DNA of 10,419 bases, from positions 1 to 10,419 of the forward strand of contig URFB01000029.1 of assembly GCA_900547045.1 (NCBI GenBank). Reading direction: 5' to 3'. The DNA is from an uncultured Mollicutes bacterium. GTDB taxonomy: Bacteria > Bacillota_I > Bacilli_A > Acholeplasmatales > Anaeroplasmataceae. The first letter of the stretch is position 1; every line of letters starts with the position of its first letter. The translations under genes were made by a program, and so were the position numbers. Under the pieces are notes generated by a model that was not told the DNA's origin, did not search any database, and saw only the letters and a program-made list of their open reading frames with translations. Positions 1-6,626 of the stretch are shown in pieces.

Positions 1-1
1 A

Positions 2-199
2 AATAATTTAGGAGTAGACGCTTCAGAGCTTGAAGACGACACTATGTTATTTGGTGACGGAATTGGTCTAGATTCAATTGATTCAATCGAATTAATTACT
101 TATATCGATGAAACATTTGGCGTTTCTATGTCAGGTGTAGCTAAAGAAAACTTCCAAAACATTAATACTTTAGCTGCTTATATCGTAGCACACAATTAA
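2..199 (+). CDS. Acyl carrier protein ACP1 (3' part, start outside window)
   Basis: The last 65 codons of an acyl carrier protein are visible in frame, ending at TAA 197-199; the start lies left of the window. The carrier holds growing acyl chains on a 4'-phosphopantetheine arm in the cytoplasm. The attachment motif Asp-Ser-Ile is at 71-79, with the Ser codon at 74-76, followed by acidic helix-II residues (LDSIDSIEL). From memory, the run FGDGIGLDSIDSIEL resembles carriers of aryl-polyene and related type II polyketide systems more than E. coli AcpP, which reads DLGADSLDTVEL; a profile search was not possible. The gene is followed directly by a terminator-like hairpin, so it may be transcribed partly apart from the genes downstream. 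It differs clearly from the second carrier at 4585-4818. The carrier identity is secure; the subtype is inference. Confidence 0.9.
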   Translation, partial: NNLGVDASELEDDTMLFGDGIGLDSIDSIELITYIDETFGVSMSGVAKENFQNINTLAAYIVAHN

Positions 200-208
200 T
201 TCAAGCAG

Positions 209-238
209 ATGGTTGCATATTATTTGCAACCATTTTTT
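209..238 (+). terminator. Intrinsic terminator or attenuator hairpin after ACP1
   Basis: A perfect 9-base inverted repeat (ATGGTTGCA at 209-217, TGCAACCAT at 225-233) flanks a 7-base loop and runs straight into a T-run at 233-238. A G-U and an A-U pair could extend the base. This is the form of a Rho-independent terminator, 9 bases after the ACP1 stop. Because the ketosynthase gene starts only 28 bases later on the same strand and no convincing promoter is visible between them, partial read-through giving excess ACP1 transcript over the rest is a plausible role. Confidence 0.8.
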
Positions 239-250
239 AAATATAAATCG

Positions 251-256
251 AAAGGA
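251..256 (+). promoter_or_regulatory. Ribosome binding site fixing the double-KS start
   Basis: AAAGGA lies 9 bases before ATG 266. It supports ATG 266 over the upstream in-frame ATG at 209, which sits on the first base of the terminator stem and has no Shine-Dalgarno sequence. Confidence 0.7.
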
Positions 257-265
257 AAAAATAAT

Positions 266-2653
266 ATGACAGAAAATAAAAATAGATGCGTTGTTACTGG
301 TTTAGGTATGATCAGTGCAATTGGTAATAATGTAGAGGAATGCTTTACAAATGCGATTAATTCTGTATCTGGAATTAAGGAAACTAAGTCTGTAGATACT
401 ACAGATTGCTACGCTAAGCTAGCTGCTGAGGTTTCAACTGATCTTAGTGATATTGAATCTAAGGGAGATAATCTTGACCGTGTATCTAAGCTTTGTATTA
501 AGGCTGCACGTGAGGCTGTAGCTGATGCTAAGCTTGCCGATTTTGCTGGATCTTCAAGAGTAAGTGTTATCATTGGTTCATGTGTTGGTGGTGTTGTTTC
601 AATTGAACATTACTACAAGAATGGTCGTGACGCTTCAGATGTTACAAAGATGCCCATTTCAGCTATTGCATCTCAGGTTGCTGGCGATTTAAATGCTGGT
701 GGTACTGTAACTAATATTGCTAATGCATGTGCTGCAGGAACTATTTCAATTGCTTACGCATGTGATTTAATTCGTGCTGGTAAGGCTGATGTTGTTGTTG
801 CCGGTGGAGCTGATGCCTTTGCATCTGTTCCTTATGCAGGATTCCTTGCTCTACATGCTCTAGATTCTAATCCTTGCTCATCATTCAATCACTGTACAGG
901 TATCACTTTAGGTGAGGGCTCAGGTATTGTTATTGTTGAATCTTATGAGCACGCTAAGAAGCGTGGTGCTCATATGTATTGTGAGGTTTTAGGCTCTGGT
1001 GTTTCTTCAGATGCTCACCACATTACTGCCCCAAGAGAGGATGGCGAGGGTCAAATGAACGCTATTCGCTGGGCTTTAAGAAATTCTGGCGTAGAGGCTA
1101 AGGAAATTGGCTATATCAATGCCCATGGTACTGGTACAGCTAAGAATGATAACGCTGAATTCTTATCACTTCACACTATCTTTGATGAAACAAATGATGA
1201 TTTAAGTGTATCTTCAACTAAGCCAATGGTAGGTCACTGCTTAGGTGCCGCTGGTGCAATCGAGGCTGTTTTCGCCATTAAGGCTTTAACATCTAATATT
1301 GTTCCTGCAACTCTTGGCTATTCTGATGAGGATTTAGTTGCTTTAAAGGAAAAAGCAGGTAAGATTGATTTTGTTCCAAATGTTGCTCGTAAGAAGGAGC
1401 TTAAGACTGTAATGTCTAACTCATTTGCCTTTGGTGGAAATAACGCAAGTATTATTTTCTCTAAGAGTGAGGGTAATGTTGTTTTACCAGAAAAGAAGGA
1501 AAAGACATATATTACTGGCTTTGGTATTGTTTCACCTCTTGGAAATGGTGTTTCTAAATATATTGAAAATGTAGCTGCTGATGTAACTGTTTCCTCATCT
1601 TGTGTTAATTCAACTGTTGGTCAGCCTGATTATGAGGAGCTTGGCTTAAAGATGGCCTTCTATCGTAAGCTTGATAACTTCTCTAAGCTAGAGGCTGTTT
1701 CTGGTATGGCTGCTTTAAAGCATGCAGGCTACACAATTACGGATGAAAATGCTACAAAGCTTGGTATCGTTGTTGGTACAAGTGAAGGAGCTTTAGGTAT
1801 GGGCTGCCTATTTGAGGAGAATATTGCTTCAAAGGGTAATGCATCTGGTAGTGCATTTAACTTCCCTAATACTGTATACAACGCCGCTGGTGGATATTTA
1901 TCAATTTGCTCAGGTGTTAAGGGCTATAATGTAACTATAACAAATGGTGCTCAATCTGGTCTTGCGGCTGTAGCTTATGCTAAGAACATTATCGAGCAAG
2001 GTCAAGAAGAGGTTGTACTTGCTTCAGGTAGTGATGAAAATATTGGAATTATTTCTGAACTTTATAATAAGCTTGGCTATGTTGCTCAAAATCCTACAAA
2101 GCCATATGAAAATGCTAAGGGCTTTACTTTAGCTGATGGTTCGACAACAATCGTATGTGAGTCAGAAGCTTCTGCAAACCTTCGTGGTGCTAAGAAGTAT
2201 GCTTATGTTGCTGGCTATGGTATGACTCATAAGAATGTTAAGTTCGGTACTCTTGAGGGCTCATCTGAGGCTTTAGATGCTGCTATTAATGAAGCATTAG
2301 CTGAGGCTGGTGTATCTCTTAATGAGATTGATGCTATTTGTGGATTCGCAAATGGTAACCATATTATTGATAATGAAGAGCTAAGCTCATACAGAAGAGT
2401 ATTTGGTGATTCTTTAGCTAAATTACCAATTATCAACGTAAGAAGATATACAGGTGAGGGTCGTGCTGCATCAGCTGCTCTATCTTGTGCTCATGCTGCT
2501 TTAATGCTTGGTGGAGATATTACTTCATCTAAGGCATATTTAGCAGGCTCTAATATTAAGGAAACAACAGTAGAGGCTAAGAATTTACAAACTATTTTAG
2601 TTACAGCTTATGGTTCTGGTGGTTCTTATTGTGCTGTTGTATTAAAGAAGTAA
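266..2653 (+). CDS. Double ketosynthase: active FabF-type KS fused to a catalytically dead KS (chain-length-factor-like)
   Basis: A 795-residue protein made of two tandem beta-ketoacyl-ACP synthase domains; FabF is normally about 410. Domain 1 (about residues 1-400) has the nucleophile Cys155 in NACAAG, His287 in HGTGT and His324 in GHCLGAAG. The 37-residue spacing of the histidines matches FabF, so it should perform decarboxylative Claisen condensation of malonyl-ACP. A Lys/Glu-rich linker of about 14 residues leads to domain 2 (about 414-795), which opens like a KS (TYITGFGIVSPLGNG) and ends like one (GSGGSYCAVVLKK). By hand alignment its triad is replaced by Ala562 (in TNGAQSG, Gln next), Phe694 and Arg727. 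This fits a KSbeta/chain-length factor, which pairs with KSalpha and shapes chain length; that role is inference. The reading frame is intact and continuous. Lys codons are strongly AAG-biased (45 of 49), suggesting high expression. ATG 266 is chosen because conserved KS sequence follows at once. Confidence 0.9.
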   Translation: MTENKNRCVVTGLGMISAIGNNVEECFTNAINSVSGIKETKSVDTTDCYAKLAAEVSTDLSDIESKGDNLDRVSKLCIKAAREAVADAKLADFAGSSRVSVIIGSCVGGVVSIEHYYKNGRDASDVTKMPISAIASQVAGDLNAGGTVTNIANACAAGTISIAYACDLIRAGKADVVVAGGADAFASVPYAGFLALHALDSNPCSSFNHCTGITLGEGSGIVIVESYEHAKKRGAHMYCEVLGSGVSSDAHHITAPREDGEGQMNAIRWALRNSGVEAKEIGYINAHGTGTAKNDNAEFLSLHTIFDETNDDLSVSSTKPMVGHCLGAAGAIEAVFAIKALTSNIVPATLGYSDEDLVALKEKAGKIDFVPNVARKKELKTVMSNSFAFGGNNASIIFSKSEGNVVLPEKKEKTYITGFGIVSPLGNGVSKYIENVAADVTVSSSCVNSTVGQPDYEELGLKMAFYRKLDNFSKLEAVSGMAALKHAGYTITDENATKLGIVVGTSEGALGMGCLFEENIASKGNASGSAFNFPNTVYNAAGGYLSICSGVKGYNVTITNGAQSGLAAVAYAKNIIEQGQEEVVLASGSDENIGIISELYNKLGYVAQNPTKPYENAKGFTLADGSTTIVCESEASANLRGAKKYAYVAGYGMTHKNVKFGTLEGSSEALDAAINEALAEAGVSLNEIDAICGFANGNHIIDNEELSSYRRVFGDSLAKLPIINVRRYTGEGRAASAALSCAHAALMLGGDITSSKAYLAGSNIKETTVEAKNLQTILVTAYGSGGSYCAVVLKK

Positions 2654-2659
2654 GAGGTG
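2653..2659 (+). promoter_or_regulatory. Ribosome binding site for fabG, fused to the upstream stop
   Basis: AGAGGTG begins on the last base of the double-KS stop codon (TAA 2651-2653) and stands 6 bases before ATG 2666. It supports that ATG over the GTG at 2657, which lies inside the ribosome binding site itself. Confidence 0.65.
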
Positions 2660-2665
2660 TTTATA

Positions 2666-3397
2666 ATGAAGGTTGCAATCGTAACAGGTGCTTCTAAGGG
2701 CATCGGTCGTGCATGTGCTATTCGTCTTGCAAAGGACGGATATGCTGTAGTTGTAAATTATAGTCATTCTGAATCTCACGCTCAAGCTACTCTTGATGAG
2801 ATTAAAAACAATGGTGGCGAAGGAATGATTTATAAGGCTGACGTATCAAAGCTTGATGATGTAAAGGCTATGATTCGTGATGTTTATAAGGCATATGGCT
2901 CTATTGATGTTCTTGTAAATAATGCTGGTATCGTTCGTGATGAATTTTTACTTATGATGTCAAGCCAAACATTAGATGACTGCTTCCAATTAAATGTTAA
3001 GGGCTATTTTTACTGTGCTCAGCAGGCTGCTCTTAAGATGTTTAGAAAAAAAGCAGGCGTTATTATAAATATGTCAAGCGTATCTGGTAAATTCTCATTA
3101 CCTGGTCAAAGTGTTTACAGCGCTACTAAGGGTGCTGTAAACTCTATGACACAAACTTTAGCTAAGGAGCTAGCTCCTTATGGTATTCGTGTTAATGCGG
3201 TAGCTCCTGGCTTTATTGAAACAGAAATGCTAGATCATATTCCAGCTGAGAAGAAGGAAGAATATTTAAAAAATATTCCTCTTCACAAGTTAGGACATAC
3301 TGAGGATGTAGCTAATTTAGTAAGTTTCTTAGCCTCAGATGCATCAGCTTATATTACAGGACAAACAATAACACTTGATGGAGGACTTTCTCTATGA
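2666..3397 (+). CDS. fabG: 3-oxoacyl-ACP reductase
   Basis: A short-chain dehydrogenase/reductase of 243 residues, the usual FabG length. It reduces 3-ketoacyl-ACP to 3-hydroxyacyl-ACP with NADPH in the cytoplasm. The cofactor glycine motif TGASKGIG is at residues 7-14 and NNAG at 85-88. The catalytic set Asn110, Ser138, Tyr151 and Lys155 falls on the same numbers as in E. coli FabG. The C-terminal TGQTITLDGGLSL is typical of the family. Start: ATG 2666 gives the canonical MKVAIVTGAS opening; a GTG nine bases upstream would add only MFI and is unlikely. The TGA stop overlaps the fabZ start by four bases (ATGA), implying translational coupling, and it shows that TGA is a stop in this organism. 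An 18-base perfect palindrome lies inside the gene at 3163-3180. Confidence 0.95.
   Translation: MKVAIVTGASKGIGRACAIRLAKDGYAVVVNYSHSESHAQATLDEIKNNGGEGMIYKADVSKLDDVKAMIRDVYKAYGSIDVLVNNAGIVRDEFLLMMSSQTLDDCFQLNVKGYFYCAQQAALKMFRKKAGVIINMSSVSGKFSLPGQSVYSATKGAVNSMTQTLAKELAPYGIRVNAVAPGFIETEMLDHIPAEKKEEYLKNIPLHKLGHTEDVANLVSFLASDASAYITGQTITLDGGLSL
3163..3180 (+). repeat. 18-base perfect palindrome inside fabG
   Basis: TAAGGAGCTAGCTCCTTA reads the same on both strands. It encodes the widely conserved Lys-Glu-Leu-Ala-Pro segment of FabG, so it may be a by-product of codon choice. It contains AAGGAG, which resembles a Shine-Dalgarno site, but no start codon with a credible gene follows. There is no T-run after it. 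Confidence 0.4.
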
Positions 3398-3846
3398 TGA
3401 ATATTAATGATATTAACAAGCGTATCAAGCAACGTCCACCCTTTCAAATGATTGAGCGTGTAACTGAGCTTGAGCCAAATGTTAGTGCAACGGGTATTAA
3501 GTGTGTTTCAGTTAATGAGCCTTATTTTATGGGCCATTTTCCTGATTCACCAATTATGCCAGGTGTTTTAATTGTTGAGGCGTGTGCTCAGCTATCAAGT
3601 CTAGTTATGGAAGATGATGGGACTAATCCTGATTTAATATATGTTTTATTAAAGGTTGATAATTTTAAATTTATTAAGCCCGTAATTCCTGGTGATCGTT
3701 TAGTTATTACAGTTACTAAAACACGTCAAGCTGGACCTCTTACATCATTTGATGCCGTTGTAAAGGTTGATGATAAGATTTATTCTAAGGGATCAATGAC
3801 TTTTACAGCTGTTAATAAGGCTCAGATTTATGGGAGTGAAGAATAA
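3394..3846 (+). CDS. fabZ: 3-hydroxyacyl-ACP dehydratase
   Basis: A single hot-dog domain of 150 residues, the normal FabZ size, that dehydrates 3-hydroxyacyl-ACP to trans-2-enoyl-ACP. The conserved opening RPPFQMIERV is at residues 14-23. The catalytic His48 in GHFPDSP and Glu62 in PGVLIVEACAQ are 14 residues apart, as in E. coli FabZ (His54, Glu68). The start could be ATG 3394 or ATG 3397; GGAGGA at 3380-3385 suits either. It overlaps the fabG stop and shares one base with the next gene's start, so it sits in a translationally coupled string. Whether it also isomerises to the cis-3 isomer as FabA does cannot be read from the sequence; the motif set is FabZ-like. Confidence 0.93.
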   Translation: MMNINDINKRIKQRPPFQMIERVTELEPNVSATGIKCVSVNEPYFMGHFPDSPIMPGVLIVEACAQLSSLVMEDDGTNPDLIYVLLKVDNFKFIKPVIPGDRLVITVTKTRQAGPLTSFDAVVKVDDKIYSKGSMTFTAVNKAQIYGSEE

Positions 3847-4574
3847 TGCCTAAAAAGGTTTTAATTCTAAACGGAAGCCCAAAGGGTGAAAATTCCTCAA
3901 CACTTAAAGCTACAAAAGCCTTTGTTGAGGGAATCATTGAAGGAGATTCTTCCTATGAGGCTGAATATGTTTGGATTAATGATTTAAATATTAAGCCTTG
4001 CCTTGGTTGTCTTTCTTGTTGGGGAAGAACACCAGGTGAGTGTGTAATTAAAAATGATGATGCTAGTGTAATGCTAAAAAAAATTAAGGAATGTGATATT
4101 TTTATCGAGTCATATCCTTTATATTTCTTTGGTATGCCTGGTACGATGAAACTATTTACCGATAGAATGATGCCATTTATGTCAACATATGAGGGTCAAC
4201 AAGCTCCTCTTGATGGAAAATCATTTCATGGAATTCGTTTTGATATGACAGATAAAAAGTTTGTCATAATTTCAAGCTGTGCTTATACTGAGGCTACAAA
4301 TGTTTTTGATTCATTATTAACACAATATGACGCCATTTGTGGTAAAGGAAATTATACAGCTATTTTATGTCCACAACTTAAAACCTTGATTGAGCTAAAA
4401 ACCGGTTCACGTGAGGAACGCTTTTTAAATAAATTTAAACAAGCAGGTGCAAGCTTTGCTAAAAATGGTATCTTAACAGATGAAGAATTAAATAATTTAA
4501 AAAAGCCACCTTTTTCATTAGGTACTTACAAGGTTTTATTAAATAATTTCTGGACAGAACAAAAAAATAAGTAG
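3846..4574 (+). CDS. Flavodoxin-fold NAD(P)H:FMN reductase-family protein with four-Cys cluster
   Basis: A protein of 242 residues. The N-terminus has a beta strand followed by the FMN phosphate loop NGSPKGENSST (9-19), and the middle carries YPLYFFGMPGTMKLFTDR, the typical second FMN-contacting segment of the FMN_red family. Residues 52-66 hold the compact motif C-x2-C-x2-C-x7-C (Cys52, 55, 58, 66), as in iron-sulfur flavoproteins of anaerobes (Isf), where it binds a 4Fe-4S cluster. Some relatives keep such cysteines without a proven cluster, so the cluster is inference. The natural substrate is unknown. Its place between fabZ and an ACP gene is unusual; a redox step on an acyl chain or electron supply to one is possible. 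It overlaps the fabZ stop by one base. Lys codon use is AAA-rich (17 of 25), opposite to the upstream genes. Confidence 0.85.
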   Translation: MPKKVLILNGSPKGENSSTLKATKAFVEGIIEGDSSYEAEYVWINDLNIKPCLGCLSCWGRTPGECVIKNDDASVMLKKIKECDIFIESYPLYFFGMPGTMKLFTDRMMPFMSTYEGQQAPLDGKSFHGIRFDMTDKKFVIISSCAYTEATNVFDSLLTQYDAICGKGNYTAILCPQLKTLIELKTGSREERFLNKFKQAGASFAKNGILTDEELNNLKKPPFSLGTYKVLLNNFWTEQKNK

Positions 4575-4584
4575 GAGGGTTATT

Positions 4585-4818
4585 ATGTTTGAACAAATTA
4601 AAAATCTCCTTATTGAATGCGCAAATGTAGATGAAAATATGATTACACCTGATGCTCGTCTTAAAGAGGATTTGGGAATTGATTCATTATATGCCGTAGA
4701 GCTAATTTTAGAGTTGGAAACAAAATTCGAAATTAAAATTGAATGGGAAACGATGCAATCACTTAAGACGGTTAATGATGTATGTAATCTAATTAGTGAA
4801 AAAATTAAGAATAGATAG
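4585..4818 (+). CDS. acpP: Acyl carrier protein ACP2
   Basis: A complete acyl carrier protein of 77 residues, normal length. The phosphopantetheine attachment site is Ser34 in EDLGIDSLYAVEL, and a second helical, acidic stretch (ILELETKFEIKIE) follows. The first half matches fatty-acid-type ACPs. The usual Ile-Pro-Asp-Glu-Glu segment after helix II is replaced by KIEWETMQSL, so it is somewhat divergent and the symbol is a convenience. It begins after a strong AGGAGGG that overlaps the flavoprotein stop codon. It precedes the carboxylase genes and differs from ACP1 at the left edge, so two carriers serve this one cluster. Its lysine codons are AAA-rich (5 of 7), like the flavoprotein gene before it. 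Confidence 0.9.
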   Translation: MFEQIKNLLIECANVDENMITPDARLKEDLGIDSLYAVELILELETKFEIKIEWETMQSLKTVNDVCNLISEKIKNR

Positions 4819-4823
4819 GAGGA
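4817..4823 (+). promoter_or_regulatory. Ribosome binding site fixing the accB start
   Basis: AGGAGGA begins inside the ACP2 TAG stop (4816-4818), with 5 bases to ATG 4829. It decides for ATG 4829 over the GTG at 4796, which lies inside ACP2 and lacks a site. Confidence 0.8.
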
Positions 4824-4828
4824 ATAAA

Positions 4829-5251
4829 ATGAAGCTAGAAGATGTTGAAAAAATTATTAAAATGTTTGAAAAATCAACTGTTAGTTCAATTGATCTTGAG
4901 ATAGATAATATAAAAATTAAGCTTGAAAAGCCTACCCAGGTAGTTACAAATGTTATTCCTAACACTTCATCTGTCGTGCTAACCTCAAATGATGAGGAAA
5001 TCGCATCTGATGATTATGAATATGTAACTGCACCACTTGTTGGTACCTTCCATCAAGCTCCATTTGTCGACGCTAAGCCATTTGTTAGTGTAGGTGAGCG
5101 TGTTACAAAGGGTCAAAAGCTTTGTATTATCGAAGCTATGAAGGTTATGAATGAAATTACCTCACCTTGTGATGGTATTGTTAAGGAAATTTTAGTTAAA
5201 GAAGGACAAATGGTCGAATACGGAGCTAAGCTATTTGCAATAGGTGAATAA
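4829..5251 (+). CDS. accB: Biotin carboxyl carrier protein of acetyl-CoA carboxylase
   Basis: A 140-residue BCCP. It carries carboxybiotin between biotin carboxylase and carboxyltransferase in the first committed step, which makes malonyl-CoA. The N-terminal helix and strand (MKLEDVEKIIKMFEKSTVSS) are typical of AccB, followed by a low-complexity linker of about residues 36-62. The biotinyl domain starts near TAPLVGTFH. Lys105 in EAMKVMNE is the biotin acceptor, 35 residues from the C-terminus as expected. Length is slightly short of E. coli AccB (156), the difference lying mainly in the linker. The gene is two bases from accC. The modifying enzyme, a biotin ligase, is encoded in the same operon at 9304-10005. 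Confidence 0.95.
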   Translation: MKLEDVEKIIKMFEKSTVSSIDLEIDNIKIKLEKPTQVVTNVIPNTSSVVLTSNDEEIASDDYEYVTAPLVGTFHQAPFVDAKPFVSVGERVTKGQKLCIIEAMKVMNEITSPCDGIVKEILVKEGQMVEYGAKLFAIGE

Positions 5252-5252
5252 T

Positions 5253-6626
5253 ATGTTTAAGAAGATATTAATTGCCAATCGTGGAGAAATAGCTGTAAGA
5301 ATTATTAGAGCCTGCAAGGAAATGGGAATTAAAACCGTTGCCATCTATTCAACCGCTGATGAGAGTGCTCTTCATCGTGAGCTTGCCACAGAAGCCTATT
5401 GTGTTGGTGGGCCATCAAGCTCTGATTCTTACCTAAATATGGAAAATATTTTAAGCATTGCCTGCCTTACAGGCTGTGATGCTATTCACCCTGGCTTTGG
5501 ATTCTTGTCAGAAAGCCCTATTTTCGCCTCAATGGTTGAAAAATGTGGAATTACCTGGATTGGACCTAATCCTACGGTTATGGACCAAATGGGTAATAAA
5601 TCAATGGCTATAAGCATGATGAAGGAAGCCGGAGTTCCGATTGTACCAGGCTCTTACAAGGCTGTTGGCCTTGAGGAGGGTAAGGAAATAGCTATTAAAA
5701 TTGGATTTCCAGTTCTAATTAAGGCCTCTGCTGGTGGTGGCGGTAAAGGAATTCGTATGGTTAATTCTGCAGATGAATTTGACCTTATGTATAATGAAGC
5801 TAAAGAAGAAGCTAAAAAGTTTTTTGCAAATGATGAGCTTTATGTTGAAAAATTTATCGTAAATCCTAAGCATATTGAGGTTCAGGTAATGTGTGATAAG
5901 CATGGTAATGCTATTCACCTCTTTGAAAGAAACTGCTCATTACAGCGTCGTAAACAAAAAATGCTTGAGGAGGCTCCTTGTCAATGTATTTCAAAGGAGC
6001 TTAAGGATAAGCTTCATGAGGCCGCTATTAAGGCCTGCAAATATGTTAGCTATGATTCAGTTGGTACAATTGAATTCTTAGTTGATAATGATGAAAACTT
6101 TTATTTTATTGAAATGAATACGCGTATTCAGGTTGAGCATTCGGTTACAGAATCTATTTGTAATGTAGACATAGTAAAAACAATGATTAAAACGGCCTAT
6201 GGTCTTCCTCTTCCTTATAAGCAGGAGGATATTAAGATTTTAGGCTATGCAATGGAATGCCGTATTAACGCTGAGGATATGAATAATGATTTTAGACCAT
6301 GTCCTGGTACTATTGATTTTATTCACGTTCCTGGTGGTAAGGGTGTAAGAATTGATACAGCGGTTTATGCAGGATATCAAATTCCACCATATTATGATTC
6401 AATGATTTTAAAATTAATTGTTTTTGCACCAACACGTCTAGAATGTATTCGTAAAATGCGTGCTTCCCTTGAGGAATTAATTATTGATGGTATTAAAACA
6501 ACAACTGAATTCCACTATGTATTGTTACATCATCCTACCTTTATTTTAGGATATTATGATACAGGCTTTGTAGAGGAATTCCTAAAGGAGTTTGAACAAA
6601 ATGCAAAACGTATTCAACAAGCGTAA
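5253..6626 (+). CDS. accC: Biotin carboxylase subunit of acetyl-CoA carboxylase
   Basis: A 457-residue ATP-grasp enzyme (E. coli AccC 449) that carboxylates biotin on AccB with ATP and bicarbonate. It opens with the canonical MFKKILIANRGEIAVRIIRA. The glycine-rich ATP loop KASAGGGGKGIRMV is at 157-170, QRRKQKMLEEAP is at 231-242, and the catalytic stretch MNTRIQVEH is at 288-296, followed by Ser where E. coli has Pro. The His of E. coli QRRHQK is Lys here; that position varies in the family. Start: ATG 5253 rather than GTG 5244, because the protein family starts at MFKK. Only a weak AGGTG precedes it, at 5242-5246 inside the end of accB, so coupling to accB translation is likely. The 3' end overlaps accD by 26 bases and contains the accD ribosome binding site. 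Confidence 0.96.
   Translation: MFKKILIANRGEIAVRIIRACKEMGIKTVAIYSTADESALHRELATEAYCVGGPSSSDSYLNMENILSIACLTGCDAIHPGFGFLSESPIFASMVEKCGITWIGPNPTVMDQMGNKSMAISMMKEAGVPIVPGSYKAVGLEEGKEIAIKIGFPVLIKASAGGGGKGIRMVNSADEFDLMYNEAKEEAKKFFANDELYVEKFIVNPKHIEVQVMCDKHGNAIHLFERNCSLQRRKQKMLEEAPCQCISKELKDKLHEAAIKACKYVSYDSVGTIEFLVDNDENFYFIEMNTRIQVEHSVTESICNVDIVKTMIKTAYGLPLPYKQEDIKILGYAMECRINAEDMNNDFRPCPGTIDFIHVPGGKGVRIDTAVYAGYQIPPYYDSMILKLIVFAPTRLECIRKMRASLEELIIDGIKTTTEFHYVLLHHPTFILGYYDTGFVEEFLKEFEQNAKRIQQA
6585..6590 (+). promoter_or_regulatory. Ribosome binding site of accD inside accC
   Basis: AAGGAG lies 10 bases before ATG 6601, within the accC coding sequence. It supports ATG 6601 over the in-frame TTG at 6592, which is too close to it. 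Confidence 0.65.

Noticed and set aside
218..247. TATTAT (218-223) and TATAAA (242-247) as -10 promoter elements for the KS gene
   Set aside because: The first is the hairpin loop and has only a poor -35 match 17 bases upstream; the second has its nearest TTG-like hexamer too close, 12 bases away. AT-rich DNA yields such matches by chance.
209..265. Possible 19-residue N-terminal extension of the double KS from ATG 209
   Set aside because: It coincides with the terminator stem and T-run, lacks a ribosome binding site, and the KS family begins right after ATG 266, which has AAAGGA upstream.
1..265. FapR or FabT operator, or BirA operator, near the ACP1/KS junction
   Set aside because: I saw no convincing match to the known FabT or FapR palindromes there, and the BirA here lacks a DNA-binding domain. 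The operon's promoter probably lies left of the window.
2227..2436. Minus-strand open frame inside the second KS domain
   Set aside because: It lies wholly inside a well-supported gene, has no recognisable domain and no ribosome site; a shadow frame.
266..2653. Double KS as two genes joined by an assembly error, or a decaying duplicate
   Set aside because: The frame is continuous through a sensible charged linker, codon bias is the same in both halves, and domain 2 has no stops or frameshift. Its changes are confined to loss of catalytic residues in an otherwise complete KS fold, as in chain-length factors.
5715..6081. Minus-strand (5715-5918) and +frame (5893-6081) open frames inside accC
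   Set aside because: Both fall within the conserved ATP-grasp coding region of accC and their translations show no family features.
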